Below are positions 8,752-17,402 of a stretch of 64,000 nt of DNA, piece after piece. Under the pieces are notes generated by a model. The model had not been told where the DNA came from. It ran no database searches and was given only the letters and a program-made list of their open reading frames with translations. Position numbers and translations under genes: made by a program. The number at the start of each line of letters is the position of its first letter. Positions within the stretch are counted from its first letter, which is position 1. Source of the stretch: DAOUJW01 sp034422115 (GTDB lineage Bacteria; Chloroflexota; Dehalococcoidia; Lucifugimonadales; UBA2985); NCBI GenBank assembly GCA_034422115.1, contig DAOUJW010000017.1, forward strand, positions 297,560-361,559, in the 5' to 3' direction.

Positions 8752-10719
8752 ATGCAGTTACGCAATGCGTCGATACTTAGGCCAATTATAGCGGTTTTGG
8801 CAATCGCCATGATGGTGGTTGCCCTTGCGTGTGCCAGCGAGGAGCAAGAGGAGGCGCCTACTGCTGCGCCCACTCCCACCACTCCGGCCGCGGCTACGCC
8901 ATTAACAGTGGGGCAGCCGACGGCAACGCCGGTGGATGACGCCATGATGGCCGACCTCACGTGGATGGAGCGGTACCTGCAGAGCCCCGGCTATGACGAT
9001 GCATGGGGCCAGCCCGTGGAGGGTGGCACCTTTATATTCGGCGCGCAGTTGGACGTCAGCCGCTTCACTCCCGCCAACCAGGGTTGCTGCTACTATCATG
9101 GCTGCTACCGCGGGCTCCCCTGGAACTCCCTGTTCCGCATAGACCCCTGGACCGGAGACCTCTCGGCCATTGAGGGAGACCTGGTGGACACCTGGGAGAT
9201 GTCAGAGGACGGCAAGACACTGACCATGCAGCTGCACGAGGGAGTCACTTTCTTCCACGACATCCCCGCGGAGTCGCCAATGCCGGCCGAGTTCAACGGC
9301 GGCCAGATCACTGGCGACGAGTTCGTCTGCGAGGACGCCAGGGCATCGATAAACCGGAACGTCAACCCACCCAAGTGGGAGACCAGGTTAACCCTGGGCC
9401 AGGTTGACCTCAACCACCTTGATCTTGATCACTTGAACAGCCCCGCCTCGTGCCCTGACGGAGACAGGGGGCACACCTACGTCATGCAATTCGTGGAGCC
9501 GCGGGGCAAGACGTTAGGCGTGCTGGCCGGCCGGGCGGCAGTCATAATGGACAAGGACCACATTGCCTGGCTGGACGACTTTGGCGAGAGGGAGGGTATC
9601 GCCTTCATGGACAATGAGGTTCCCGCGAACTTCTACTCCATGCACGGCACGGGCCCCTTCATTCCAACGGAGATCAACCTGAACGTCAGCACGGACTTTG
9701 ACGCCAATCCCAACTACTGGCGCGAGGGGCTGCCGCTTATTGACAAGTACAGAAATGTCGTCATCAAGGACATTGGGAGCCGCTTCACGGCGCTGGCGAC
9801 GGGCAAGATCCACTACATGGGAGAGGGCAGCTGGAGCATGACGCCGGGCCAGGCGGAGCAGGCCATCCGCGACTTCCCGGACCGGATAGTCATCAACAAC
9901 CAGCTGAACCACTGGGCCAGGACCATCGCCTTTGGGGCCAGGGCGCCCTGGGACGACGTGAGAGTTAGAAAGGCGATCAGCCTGGCGCTGAACCGGGACG
10001 AGTGGTTGGACTTCTATCGCATATCCGGCTACGAGGGTATGAAGCTGGCGCACACAATGGCGCCTGGCACGTACTATGCCCCCACGGACGATGAGATAAG
10101 GCAGTGGCCCGGGTACCGACAGCCGAAGGACGAAGACGTGGCTGAGGCCAACCGGCTGATGGACGAGGTGTTCGGGGCTGGAGAGAGGCCATCGGCAGAG
10201 TGCATGGGGACCGTAACCAACCAGTCGGACATTGACGCCTGTGAGTTCGTGATTGACAACCTGAAGAAGAACCTGGGCATGGATGTCGCCTCAGACTTTG
10301 GCGAGTCCGCGGCTCAGAACGACGTTGCGGAGACGGGCAACTTCGACTTCCGCATAAGCTCCTACGTGTCCTCAACCATCGGCGACCCGGATGACGACAT
10401 CTACAACAACTACATCCCGGAGTTCATCTCCATAACTTCCAAGAAGTTTATGGACGCCCGGTGGGATGAGCAGCCGGAGGTGATGCAAGAGGTGGAGGAC
10501 ATGATCCGGGCGCAGTCTGCAGAGCTGGACCCGATAAAGCGGAAGGCTTTGGTGACCGAGCTTGAACTCAAGATCCTCAACGACGTGTCCCAGTACGTAG
10601 TTGTGGGCTGGAGCCTCATATTCCCCGGCTGGAGGACAGAGCTGAAGGGGTGGAGGGGTTACGACCTGTACTCCTACACCAAGTACGCTATGCACGAGAG
10701 GATGTGGCTGGACCAGTAG
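8752..10719 (+). CDS. ABC transporter substrate-binding lipoprotein, family 5 (array copy 5)
   Basis: Paralogue, 655 aa, ATG at 8752 behind AGGAGGA. The leader, start region and terminal TKYAMHERMW segment resemble copies 1 and 3. The cysteine motif is CCYYHGCYRGLPWNSLF. It carries a short local duplication before the second cysteine motif (NHLDLDHLNSPASCPDG), which accounts for the few extra residues. Central block and C-terminal lobe are conserved. Independent unit; ligand unknown. Confidence 0.93.
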   Translation: MQLRNASILRPIIAVLAIAMMVVALACASEEQEEAPTAAPTPTTPAAATPLTVGQPTATPVDDAMMADLTWMERYLQSPGYDDAWGQPVEGGTFIFGAQLDVSRFTPANQGCCYYHGCYRGLPWNSLFRIDPWTGDLSAIEGDLVDTWEMSEDGKTLTMQLHEGVTFFHDIPAESPMPAEFNGGQITGDEFVCEDARASINRNVNPPKWETRLTLGQVDLNHLDLDHLNSPASCPDGDRGHTYVMQFVEPRGKTLGVLAGRAAVIMDKDHIAWLDDFGEREGIAFMDNEVPANFYSMHGTGPFIPTEINLNVSTDFDANPNYWREGLPLIDKYRNVVIKDIGSRFTALATGKIHYMGEGSWSMTPGQAEQAIRDFPDRIVINNQLNHWARTIAFGARAPWDDVRVRKAISLALNRDEWLDFYRISGYEGMKLAHTMAPGTYYAPTDDEIRQWPGYRQPKDEDVAEANRLMDEVFGAGERPSAECMGTVTNQSDIDACEFVIDNLKKNLGMDVASDFGESAAQNDVAETGNFDFRISSYVSSTIGDPDDDIYNNYIPEFISITSKKFMDARWDEQPEVMQEVEDMIRAQSAELDPIKRKALVTELELKILNDVSQYVVVGWSLIFPGWRTELKGWRGYDLYSYTKYAMHERMWLDQ

Positions 10720-10755
10720 CGCAACCGGCCGGATAACCTGTTTCCAGGTTGAATG

Positions 10756-10788
10756 GGCTGCCCCTCGCATCAGTTGCGAGGGGCAGCC
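10756..10788 (+). terminator. Rho-independent terminator of array copy 5
   Basis: Perfect 14-bp stem GGCTGCCCCTCGCA / TGCGAGGGGCAGCC with a 5-nt loop, followed by TTCTTTT. Confidence 0.88.
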
Positions 10789-10818
10789 TTCTTTTGCATA
10801 AACCCCGGCGGATTTCCA

Positions 10819-10847
10819 TTGACAAGCTGAACGCTTGATGCTAGCCT
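10819..10847 (+). promoter_or_regulatory. Array-type promoter 6
   Basis: TTGACA at 10819-10824, 17-bp spacer ending TGC, TAGCCT at 10842-10847. The leader is diverged (ATCTGTATCCAC). Confidence 0.85.
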
Positions 10848-10885
10848 ATCCGCCATCTGTATCCACAAAGATAGGAGGGAAGCAT

Positions 10886-12847
10886 ATGCGCTTACGGAAT
10901 CCGTCGATTTTGAGGCCAATAATAGCCGTTCTGGCTGTTGCCATGCTCGCGGTGGCGCTGGCGTGTGCGAGTGAGGAGGAACCAACCACTGCGCCCACGG
11001 CTGCTCCAACTCCTACAACGCCGGCCGCGTCAACGCCGTTGACAGTTGGGCAGGCCACGGCTACACCTGTGACTGATACGGTGTCCGATGACATTCCGTG
11101 GATGGACCGATACTTGCAGAGTCCCGGCTACGACCCGGCCTGGGGCCAGCCCGTTGAGGGCGGGACCTTTGTGTTTGGAGCCCAGCGGGACAACACAACC
11201 TTCAACCATGCTATACAGGGATGCTGCTACAACCACGGTTGCTTCCGCGGCCTTCCCACCAACTCCCTGTTCCGCATAGACGCCTGGACGGGAGACCTCA
11301 CTGCCATTGAGGGTGACCTGGTGGAATCCTGGGAGATGTCTGAGGACGGTCTTACACTGACCATGCAGCTGCGCGAGGGCGTGAAGTTCTTTGAGCAGAT
11401 GGCTGAAGAGTCGGAGGTGCCTGCTGAGTACAACGGTGGTCAGATCCTCGGAGATGAGTTCGTCTGCGAGGACGCCAAGGCCACCTATGAGCGTTTCGTG
11501 TGGCCGCCCGACTTTAGAGTAGGTAAGTGGCCGTATACCCAGGGCCCGGCGCAGTTGTCACACCTTGACAGCGTAAGCTGCCCGGACGGCGACCGGGGCT
11601 ACACCTTTGTGATGCACTTCTCGGAGCCCAGGGGTAAGACTTTGGGTATCCTGGCCGGCCGCGCAGCGACAATTCATGACAAGGACTACATCGCCTGGCT
11701 GCACGCCTACGGCGAAGAGACGGGCGAGCAGTACCTGGACACGGAAGTCCCCGGCAACTTCTATTCCATGCACGGCACGGGGCCGTTCATACCGGATGAG
11801 ATTAACCTGAACGTCAGCAACGACTTCATTGCCAATCCCACCTACTTCAGGGAGGGGCTGCCGCTGATAGACGTCTATCGCAACGTGGTGATCAAGGACA
11901 TCGGCAGCCGCTTCACTGCGCTGGCAACGGGCAAGGTACACTACATGGGTGAGGGCAGTTGGAGCATGACGCCCGGCCAGGCTGAGCAGGCCATTCGGGA
12001 CTTCCCGGACCGGATTGTCATCAACAACCAGCTGAACCACTGGGCCAGGACCCTGGCCTTCGGCTCCAACGCGCCCTGGGACGACGTGCGGGTGAGGAAG
12101 GCCCTCAGCCTGGCGATTGACCGGGACGGCTGGTTGGCCTTCTACCGGATATCCGGCTACGAGGGCATGAAGCTGGCGCACACCATGGCCCCCGGGACCT
12201 ACTACGCTCCGACGGATGAGGAGATACGGACGTGGCCCGGCTATCGGCAGCCGAAGGACGAGGACGTGGCTGAGGCTAACCGTCTGATGGACGAGGTGTT
12301 CGGCCCGGGCGAGCGGCCCTCTGCCAAGTGCATGGCCGTGACTACGGACCAGTCCGACATCGATGCGTGTCTCTACATTATTGACACGCTGAAGAAGAGC
12401 CTCGGCATGGAGGTATCTTCAGACTTCATGGAGGCGGCAGCCAGGACCGAGATCCAGACTACCGGCAACTTCGACTTCACCATCACGTCCTTCGTGTCGT
12501 CCACCATTGGTGACCCGGATGACGACCTGTACAACAACTACATTCCGGCGTTCATCTCCTCCTCTTCCAAGCAGTTCATGAATGCTCGCTGGGAAGAGCA
12601 GCCTGAGGTCATGGCTGAAGTACAGCAGATGATTGAGGGCCAGTCGGCGGAGTTGGACCCGGTTAAGAGAAGGGCGCTGGTGGCGGACCTGGACCAGAAG
12701 CTCCTGAACGACGTTTCACAGTACGTCCTGATTGGCTGGAGCCTCATCTTCCCGGGCTGGAGGGTGGAGTTGAAGGGCTGGAAGGGCTACGACCTGTACT
12801 CCAACACCAAGTACGTAATGCACGAGAGGATGTGGATAGTCAAGTAG
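10886..12847 (+). CDS. ABC transporter substrate-binding lipoprotein, family 5 (array copy 6)
   Basis: Paralogue, 653 aa, ATG at 10886 behind AGGAGGGAAG. Lipoprotein signal ends LACAS. The cysteine motif is CCYNHGCFRGLPTNSLF. The variable loop before SCPDG (KWPYTQGPAQLSHLDSV) is unlike any other copy. It also reads NPTYFREGLPLID where most have NPNYWREGLPLLD. The central block differs only by single residues (GKVHYM). It ends in MWIVK. Independent unit; ligand unknown. Confidence 0.93.
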   Translation: MRLRNPSILRPIIAVLAVAMLAVALACASEEEPTTAPTAAPTPTTPAASTPLTVGQATATPVTDTVSDDIPWMDRYLQSPGYDPAWGQPVEGGTFVFGAQRDNTTFNHAIQGCCYNHGCFRGLPTNSLFRIDAWTGDLTAIEGDLVESWEMSEDGLTLTMQLREGVKFFEQMAEESEVPAEYNGGQILGDEFVCEDAKATYERFVWPPDFRVGKWPYTQGPAQLSHLDSVSCPDGDRGYTFVMHFSEPRGKTLGILAGRAATIHDKDYIAWLHAYGEETGEQYLDTEVPGNFYSMHGTGPFIPDEINLNVSNDFIANPTYFREGLPLIDVYRNVVIKDIGSRFTALATGKVHYMGEGSWSMTPGQAEQAIRDFPDRIVINNQLNHWARTLAFGSNAPWDDVRVRKALSLAIDRDGWLAFYRISGYEGMKLAHTMAPGTYYAPTDEEIRTWPGYRQPKDEDVAEANRLMDEVFGPGERPSAKCMAVTTDQSDIDACLYIIDTLKKSLGMEVSSDFMEAAARTEIQTTGNFDFTITSFVSSTIGDPDDDLYNNYIPAFISSSSKQFMNARWEEQPEVMAEVQQMIEGQSAELDPVKRRALVADLDQKLLNDVSQYVLIGWSLIFPGWRVELKGWKGYDLYSNTKYVMHERMWIVK

Positions 12848-12883
12848 CGCACCCGGCCGCTTGACCGGATTCCAGGTTCAACG

Positions 12884-12916
12884 GGCTGCCCCTTGCAATC
12901 GTTGCGAGGGGCAGCC
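12884..12916 (+). terminator. Rho-independent terminator of array copy 6
   Basis: 15-bp stem GGCTGCCCCTTGCAA / TTGCGAGGGGCAGCC (one G-T pair), then TCTTTCTTTATTTT. It is a close relative of the copy 5 terminator. About 130 bp of extra, apparently empty sequence separates it from promoter 7. Confidence 0.9.
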
Positions 12917-13060
12917 TCTTTCTTTATTTTAGGGCGTTCCCAGGGTTTCTAATGAACTTCCACAATCCAACTCAGAGCGTAGCCATATATCTCGTCGCGA
13001 CAGCGCGTATGGTGACATAAATCGTAGGCTGCGCGCTCTTAGCATCCGATTAGGTTCCAT

Positions 13061-13089
13061 TTGACAAACGAGATAGGTAGTGCTAGCCT
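13061..13089 (+). promoter_or_regulatory. Array-type promoter 7
   Basis: TTGACA at 13061-13066, 17-bp spacer ending TGC, TAGCCT at 13084-13089. The leader is shortened (ATTTGCATCTGCC). Confidence 0.85.
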
Positions 13090-13123
13090 TCCCCAAATTT
13101 GCATCTGCCAAGGAGGGTGGTAT

Positions 13124-15094
13124 ATGAAGTTAAGCAGTCCGTCGATCCTTAGACCGCTAGTTGCGATACTAGCGGTAACCATGCTGGCCGTAGCGCTGGC
13201 GTGCGCGAGTGAGGAGGAGCCAACTACTGCTCCCACCGCCGCGCCCACACCTACGACGCCGGCCGCGTCTACTCCCCTAACAGTAGACATGCAGGCGACG
13301 AACACGCCTGTGCCGGATGCCATGGATATGGACCTCACATGGATGGAACGGTACCTCAAGAGCCCCGGCTACGACGAGGCGTGGGGAGAGCCCATAGAGG
13401 GCGGTACCTTCATCTTTGGCGCACAGCGAGACGGGACGACCTTCCACCCCTTTGAGCAGTCCTGCTGCTACACCCACGGGTGCTATGCAGGCCTGCCCAT
13501 GAACTCCCTGTTCCGCATCGACGCCTGGACGGGTGACCTGACCACTGTTGAGGGTGACCTGGTTGAGAGCTGGGAGCTGTCGGAGGACGGCAAGACCCTG
13601 ACGATGAACCTGCGGCAGGGTGTCACGTTCTTCAGTGCAGAGGACCTCTCGGCTCAGGCTACGCCGACGGTTGTGCCCGCTGAGTTCGAGGGCGGCCAGA
13701 TCCTTGGAGACGAGTTCGTTTGCGAGGACGCCAAGGCCTCAATTGACAGATACAGATGGCCTCCGGAGTGGGAGCCGAGGATTACGCGAGGCGTGTCATA
13801 TATAGGACACCTTGAGGCGACCAGCTGTCCTGACGGTGACCGTGGGTACACCTTCGTAATGCACTTCACGGAACCCAGAGGAAAGACCCTGGGCATTCTG
13901 GGCGGCGACGCGGCGACCATGTTCGACAAGGACCACATCGCCTGGATGAACGCATTCGGCGAGGAGAACGGAACGTCCTTCCTGGACAACGAAGTTCCGG
14001 ACAACTTCTACGCCCAGATAGGAACTGGCGCCTTCATGCCGGTTGAGATCAACCGCAGCGTGTTCACCATGTACCACGCCAACCCCAGCTACTGGCGCGA
14101 GGGACTGCCTCTGCTGGACCGGTACCAGAACGTGGTGATCAAGGACATCGGCAGCCGGTTCACGGCTCTGGCCACCGGCAAGATCCACTACATGGGAGAG
14201 GGAAGCTGGAGCATGACGCCCGGTCAGGCTGAGCAGGCCATTCGTGACTTCCCGGACCGGATTGTCATCAACAACCAGCTGAACCACTGGGCCCGGACCA
14301 TCGCCTTTGGCTCTAACCCGCCCTGGGATGACGTGCGAGTCAGAAGGGCCATCAGCCTGGCGATCAACCGCGACGGCTGGCTGGACTTCTACAGAATAGG
14401 CGGCTACGAGGGGATGAAGCTGGCCCACACCATGGCCCCAGGCACCTACTACGCTCCGACGGATGAGGAGATTCGGACGTGGCCCGGCTACCGACAGCCC
14501 AAGGACGAGGACGTGGCAGAGGCCAACCGGCTGCTGGACGAGGTGTTCGGCCCCGGTGAGCGGCCGACCATCAAGTGCATGGCAGTGACCACTGACCAGG
14601 CAGACATTGACGCCTGCCTGTACGTGCAGGACAACCTGAGGAAGGCCCTTGGGCTGAACGTAGAGTCGGACTTCATGGAGTCGGCCGCCGCCAATGACAT
14701 CAGGAGCAGCGGCAACTTTGACATGAACATTACGTCCTACGTGTCGTCGGCCATTGGAGACCCGGACGACGACCTGTACAACAACTACGTGCTGGACCAG
14801 GTAGCCGCAACCTCCAAGAACTTCATGCAGGCCCGCTGGGACGAGCAACCCGAAGTAATGCAGGACGTTGCGGACAGGATCCAGGGACAGTCGGCAGAGC
14901 TGGACCCGGTGAAGAGGAAGGCGTTGGTGGAGGAGCTGGACCAGATTCTCCTGAACGACGTGTCCCAGTACACGGTGGTGGGCTGGAGCTTGATCTTCCC
15001 CGGATGGAGGACGGAGTTGAAGGGCTGGAGGGGATATGACCTGTACTCCAACACCAAGTACATCATGCACGAGAGGATGTGGATAGCCAACTAG
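13124..15094 (+). CDS. ABC transporter substrate-binding lipoprotein, family 5 (array copy 7)
   Basis: Paralogue, 656 aa, the longest. ATG at 13124 follows AAGGAGGGTGG; the reading from 13061 starts within the -35 box. The N-terminus MKLSSPSILRP departs from the LRNASILRP form. A short insertion (EDLSAQATPTVVPAEFEGG) lies in the N-lobe. The usually invariant SMHGTGPF reads AQIGTGAF, and NPSYW replaces NPNYW. The CCYTHGCYAGLPMNSLF motif and central block are retained. Independent unit; ligand unknown. Confidence 0.93.
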   Translation: MKLSSPSILRPLVAILAVTMLAVALACASEEEPTTAPTAAPTPTTPAASTPLTVDMQATNTPVPDAMDMDLTWMERYLKSPGYDEAWGEPIEGGTFIFGAQRDGTTFHPFEQSCCYTHGCYAGLPMNSLFRIDAWTGDLTTVEGDLVESWELSEDGKTLTMNLRQGVTFFSAEDLSAQATPTVVPAEFEGGQILGDEFVCEDAKASIDRYRWPPEWEPRITRGVSYIGHLEATSCPDGDRGYTFVMHFTEPRGKTLGILGGDAATMFDKDHIAWMNAFGEENGTSFLDNEVPDNFYAQIGTGAFMPVEINRSVFTMYHANPSYWREGLPLLDRYQNVVIKDIGSRFTALATGKIHYMGEGSWSMTPGQAEQAIRDFPDRIVINNQLNHWARTIAFGSNPPWDDVRVRRAISLAINRDGWLDFYRIGGYEGMKLAHTMAPGTYYAPTDEEIRTWPGYRQPKDEDVAEANRLLDEVFGPGERPTIKCMAVTTDQADIDACLYVQDNLRKALGLNVESDFMESAAANDIRSSGNFDMNITSYVSSAIGDPDDDLYNNYVLDQVAATSKNFMQARWDEQPEVMQDVADRIQGQSAELDPVKRKALVEELDQILLNDVSQYTVVGWSLIFPGWRTELKGWRGYDLYSNTKYIMHERMWIAN

Positions 15095-15128
15095 GAAGCT
15101 TTCCAGCTTGGTTGAATCCATAGGACTA

Positions 15129-15156
15129 GGAGGCCCTCGCTCAGGCGGGGGCCTCC
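15129..15156 (+). terminator. Rho-independent terminator of array copy 7
   Basis: 12-bp stem GGAGGCCCTCGC / GCGGGGGCCTCC (one mismatch) with a 4-nt loop, then GGCTTTTG. Confidence 0.82.
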
Positions 15157-15191
15157 GGCTTTTGTGCAGCATGCCAAAGGCGGCCCAGCTA

Positions 15192-15220
15192 TTGACAAAA
15201 GCGGAAGGTAGTGCTAGCCT
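15192..15220 (+). promoter_or_regulatory. Array-type promoter 8
   Basis: TTGACA at 15192-15197, 17-bp spacer ending TGC, TAGCCT at 15215-15220, leader ATCTGCAACCCC. Confidence 0.85.
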
Positions 15221-15260
15221 TTCCGCCAATCTGCAACCCCGAGAAAAGGAGGGTATGCGT

Positions 15261-17207
15261 ATGCGCAGTGCGTCTATACTGAAACCTTTAGTGGCGGTGC
15301 TGGCAATTACCATGCTGGCAGTGGCTTTGGCGTGTGCCAGCGAGGAGGAGCCCACCGAGGCTCCTACAGCCGTGCCGGCCACGAACACCCCAGCGCCTAC
15401 ACCAACGACACCAGGTGAGATGGTGCTGCCCACGGCAACGCCGGTGCTGGAGACGGAGATGGACCTCACTTGGGTCGAACAGTACCTGAAGAGCCCTGGC
15501 TACGACCCCGCTTGGGGCGAGCCCAAGACGGGCGGCACGTTCGTCTTCGGCTCCAACCGAGACACCACAAACTTCAACCCGGCCACCATCGGTGGGTGCT
15601 ACTCCCACGGCTGCTGGAACGAGCTTGCCTACAACTCCCTGTTCCGCGTAGACCCGTGGGTGGGCTTGGGCACCATTGAGGGAGACCTGGCAGAGACCTG
15701 GGAGATGTCGGATGACGGCTCTACTCTGACCATAACGTTCCGTGATGGGATTACGTTCTACAACAACACGAACTTGCCGGCCGAGGTAGCCGACAAAGTC
15801 AACGGCGATGCGTTTGTGTGCGAGGACGCCGTGGCCAGCTTCGAGCGAATGGCGCGCCCGCCGGAGTGGGAAGCTCCCATTATGGGCACTACCCGGAGGA
15901 TGTTCTCCCATCTGGGCGAGATGAACTGCCCAGACGGCCCGCGAGGGCTTGTCTTCGAGATGAACTTTACAGAGTCCAGGGCTAGCAGCCTGAGCAGCCT
16001 GTCCCGCGGCCTTGCCATGCTGGACAAGGACTGGATCGAGTGGCTGCATGGCCACGGGTCCAACATTATGAGGGAGCAGACTCCTGACAACTTCTACTGG
16101 CAGTCCGGGACTGGCGCTTTTGTCCCGACGGACATTAACGTGTCGGTCAGCACTGTCTGGGATGCCAACCCTGACTACTTCAGGGAGGGGCTGCCTCTGC
16201 TGGAGAGGTACGAGAACGTAGTTATCAAGGACATCGGGAGCAGGTTCACCGCTCTGGCCACAAACAAAATCCAGTTCTACGGAGAGGGGAGCTACGGCTT
16301 CACCTCCGGCCAGGCTGAGCAGGCCCTGCGAGACTTTCCCGAAACCATAGTGGTTAACCCCCAGATGAACATGTGGGCCCGCAACATATACTTCAACGCG
16401 GCCGGCCCCCCGTTCGACGACTGGAAGGCCAGAGAGGCCGTCCACCTGGCCCTTGACCGCGAGGAGTGGAGGGCATTCCGCCAGGTTAGGGTGGGCGACA
16501 CCATTCTGGAAGGCACCCGGATGGCGTACACTGTCCCGCCGGGGACCTACTTCGCCGCATCTGAGGAAGAGATTATGTCATGGCCCGGTTGGCGGCAGCC
16601 CAAGGACGAGGACTTTGCCATGGCCAACCAGCTGCTGGACGAGGTCTTTGGAGCCGGTGAGCGCCCGGCGATTGAGTGTCTTGCGCCATCACCCCAGCAG
16701 AGCGACATTGACGCCTGTCTGTTCGTGATGGACCAGCTCAAGAGGAACGTGGATTGGGAAGTCACTTCCGACTTCCTGGACACCACTGCTGCATACGACA
16801 AGCGCGACGCCAGCAACTTCACGCTGACGCTGGGTTCGGGCTCAGTGAGCACCGCCACCGGCGATCCGGACGACTCATACCCAGGCACCTTCCTTAGGGA
16901 GTTCGTCTCGGTCAGCTACGGCGCCAAGGCCAGCTTGGAAGCAATGTGGGAAGCGCAGCCAGAGAATATGCAGATGCTGGAAGACATGATTCGAGGACAA
17001 CAGCGGGAGCTGGATCCCGTGAAGCGCAAGGAGCTGTTCCGCGCCCTGGAGGACTTCCTGCGGACAGAGGTCCACAGCTATCACGACATGCTGGGCTGGA
17101 CCAACATCTTCCCGTCATGGCGTGTAGAGGCCAAGGGAATCACGGGCTATGACCTCTACTCCTTCACCAAGGGAGCCATGTGGGAGAGGGTGTGGTTCGG
17201 CGAATAG
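15261..17207 (+). CDS. ABC transporter substrate-binding lipoprotein, family 5 (array copy 8, divergent)
   Basis: Paralogue, 648 aa, clearly the most diverged of the nine tandem copies. ATG at 15261 is preferred over 15255 because AAGGAGGG ends at 15253. The first cysteine motif is GCYSHGCWNELAYNSLF, so one cysteine of the usual CC pair is missing and the mature protein has an even number. The otherwise invariant block is altered (TNKIQFYGEGSYGFTSGQAE; MNMWARNIYFNAAGPPF). Promoter, leader, lipobox (LACAS) and terminator follow the array pattern. A ligand class different from its neighbours is likely, by inference. Confidence 0.92.
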   Translation: MRSASILKPLVAVLAITMLAVALACASEEEPTEAPTAVPATNTPAPTPTTPGEMVLPTATPVLETEMDLTWVEQYLKSPGYDPAWGEPKTGGTFVFGSNRDTTNFNPATIGGCYSHGCWNELAYNSLFRVDPWVGLGTIEGDLAETWEMSDDGSTLTITFRDGITFYNNTNLPAEVADKVNGDAFVCEDAVASFERMARPPEWEAPIMGTTRRMFSHLGEMNCPDGPRGLVFEMNFTESRASSLSSLSRGLAMLDKDWIEWLHGHGSNIMREQTPDNFYWQSGTGAFVPTDINVSVSTVWDANPDYFREGLPLLERYENVVIKDIGSRFTALATNKIQFYGEGSYGFTSGQAEQALRDFPETIVVNPQMNMWARNIYFNAAGPPFDDWKAREAVHLALDREEWRAFRQVRVGDTILEGTRMAYTVPPGTYFAASEEEIMSWPGWRQPKDEDFAMANQLLDEVFGAGERPAIECLAPSPQQSDIDACLFVMDQLKRNVDWEVTSDFLDTTAAYDKRDASNFTLTLGSGSVSTATGDPDDSYPGTFLREFVSVSYGAKASLEAMWEAQPENMQMLEDMIRGQQRELDPVKRKELFRALEDFLRTEVHSYHDMLGWTNIFPSWRVEAKGITGYDLYSFTKGAMWERVWFGE

Positions 17208-17248
17208 AACGGTAGCCTAACCACAGGCCTAACCTGAGAGCCTTTGTT

Positions 17249-17280
17249 GAATGGCCTCCGCGACCAAGCGGGGGCCATTC
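17249..17280 (+). terminator. Rho-independent terminator of array copy 8
   Basis: 13-bp stem GAATGGCCTCCGC / GCGGGGGCCATTC (one mismatch) followed by ACTTTATCTT. Confidence 0.82.
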
Positions 17281-17341
17281 ACTTTATCTTCTGCGTGCCC
17301 ACGGCGCCCCAAAAATGCATACCACAGGGGCGCATATCCAA

Positions 17342-17371
17342 TTGACAAAGGACAAGATGCTGTGATAGCCT
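17342..17371 (+). promoter_or_regulatory. Array-type promoter 9
   Basis: TTGACA at 17342-17347, 18-bp spacer ending TGA, TAGCCT at 17366-17371. This is the only array promoter with an 18-bp spacer. The leader ATCTGCAC is shortened. Confidence 0.82.
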
Positions 17372-17402
17372 TGCCTGCAATCTGCACAGATGGGGGTACT
17401 AC

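Noticed and set aside
13796..15469. Long minus-strand frame (557 aa) antisense to array copies 7 and 8
   Set aside because: It spans a promoter and a terminator, has no ribosome site, and mirrors the codon pattern of the plus-strand receptor gene. Similar long antisense frames occur in the other copies.
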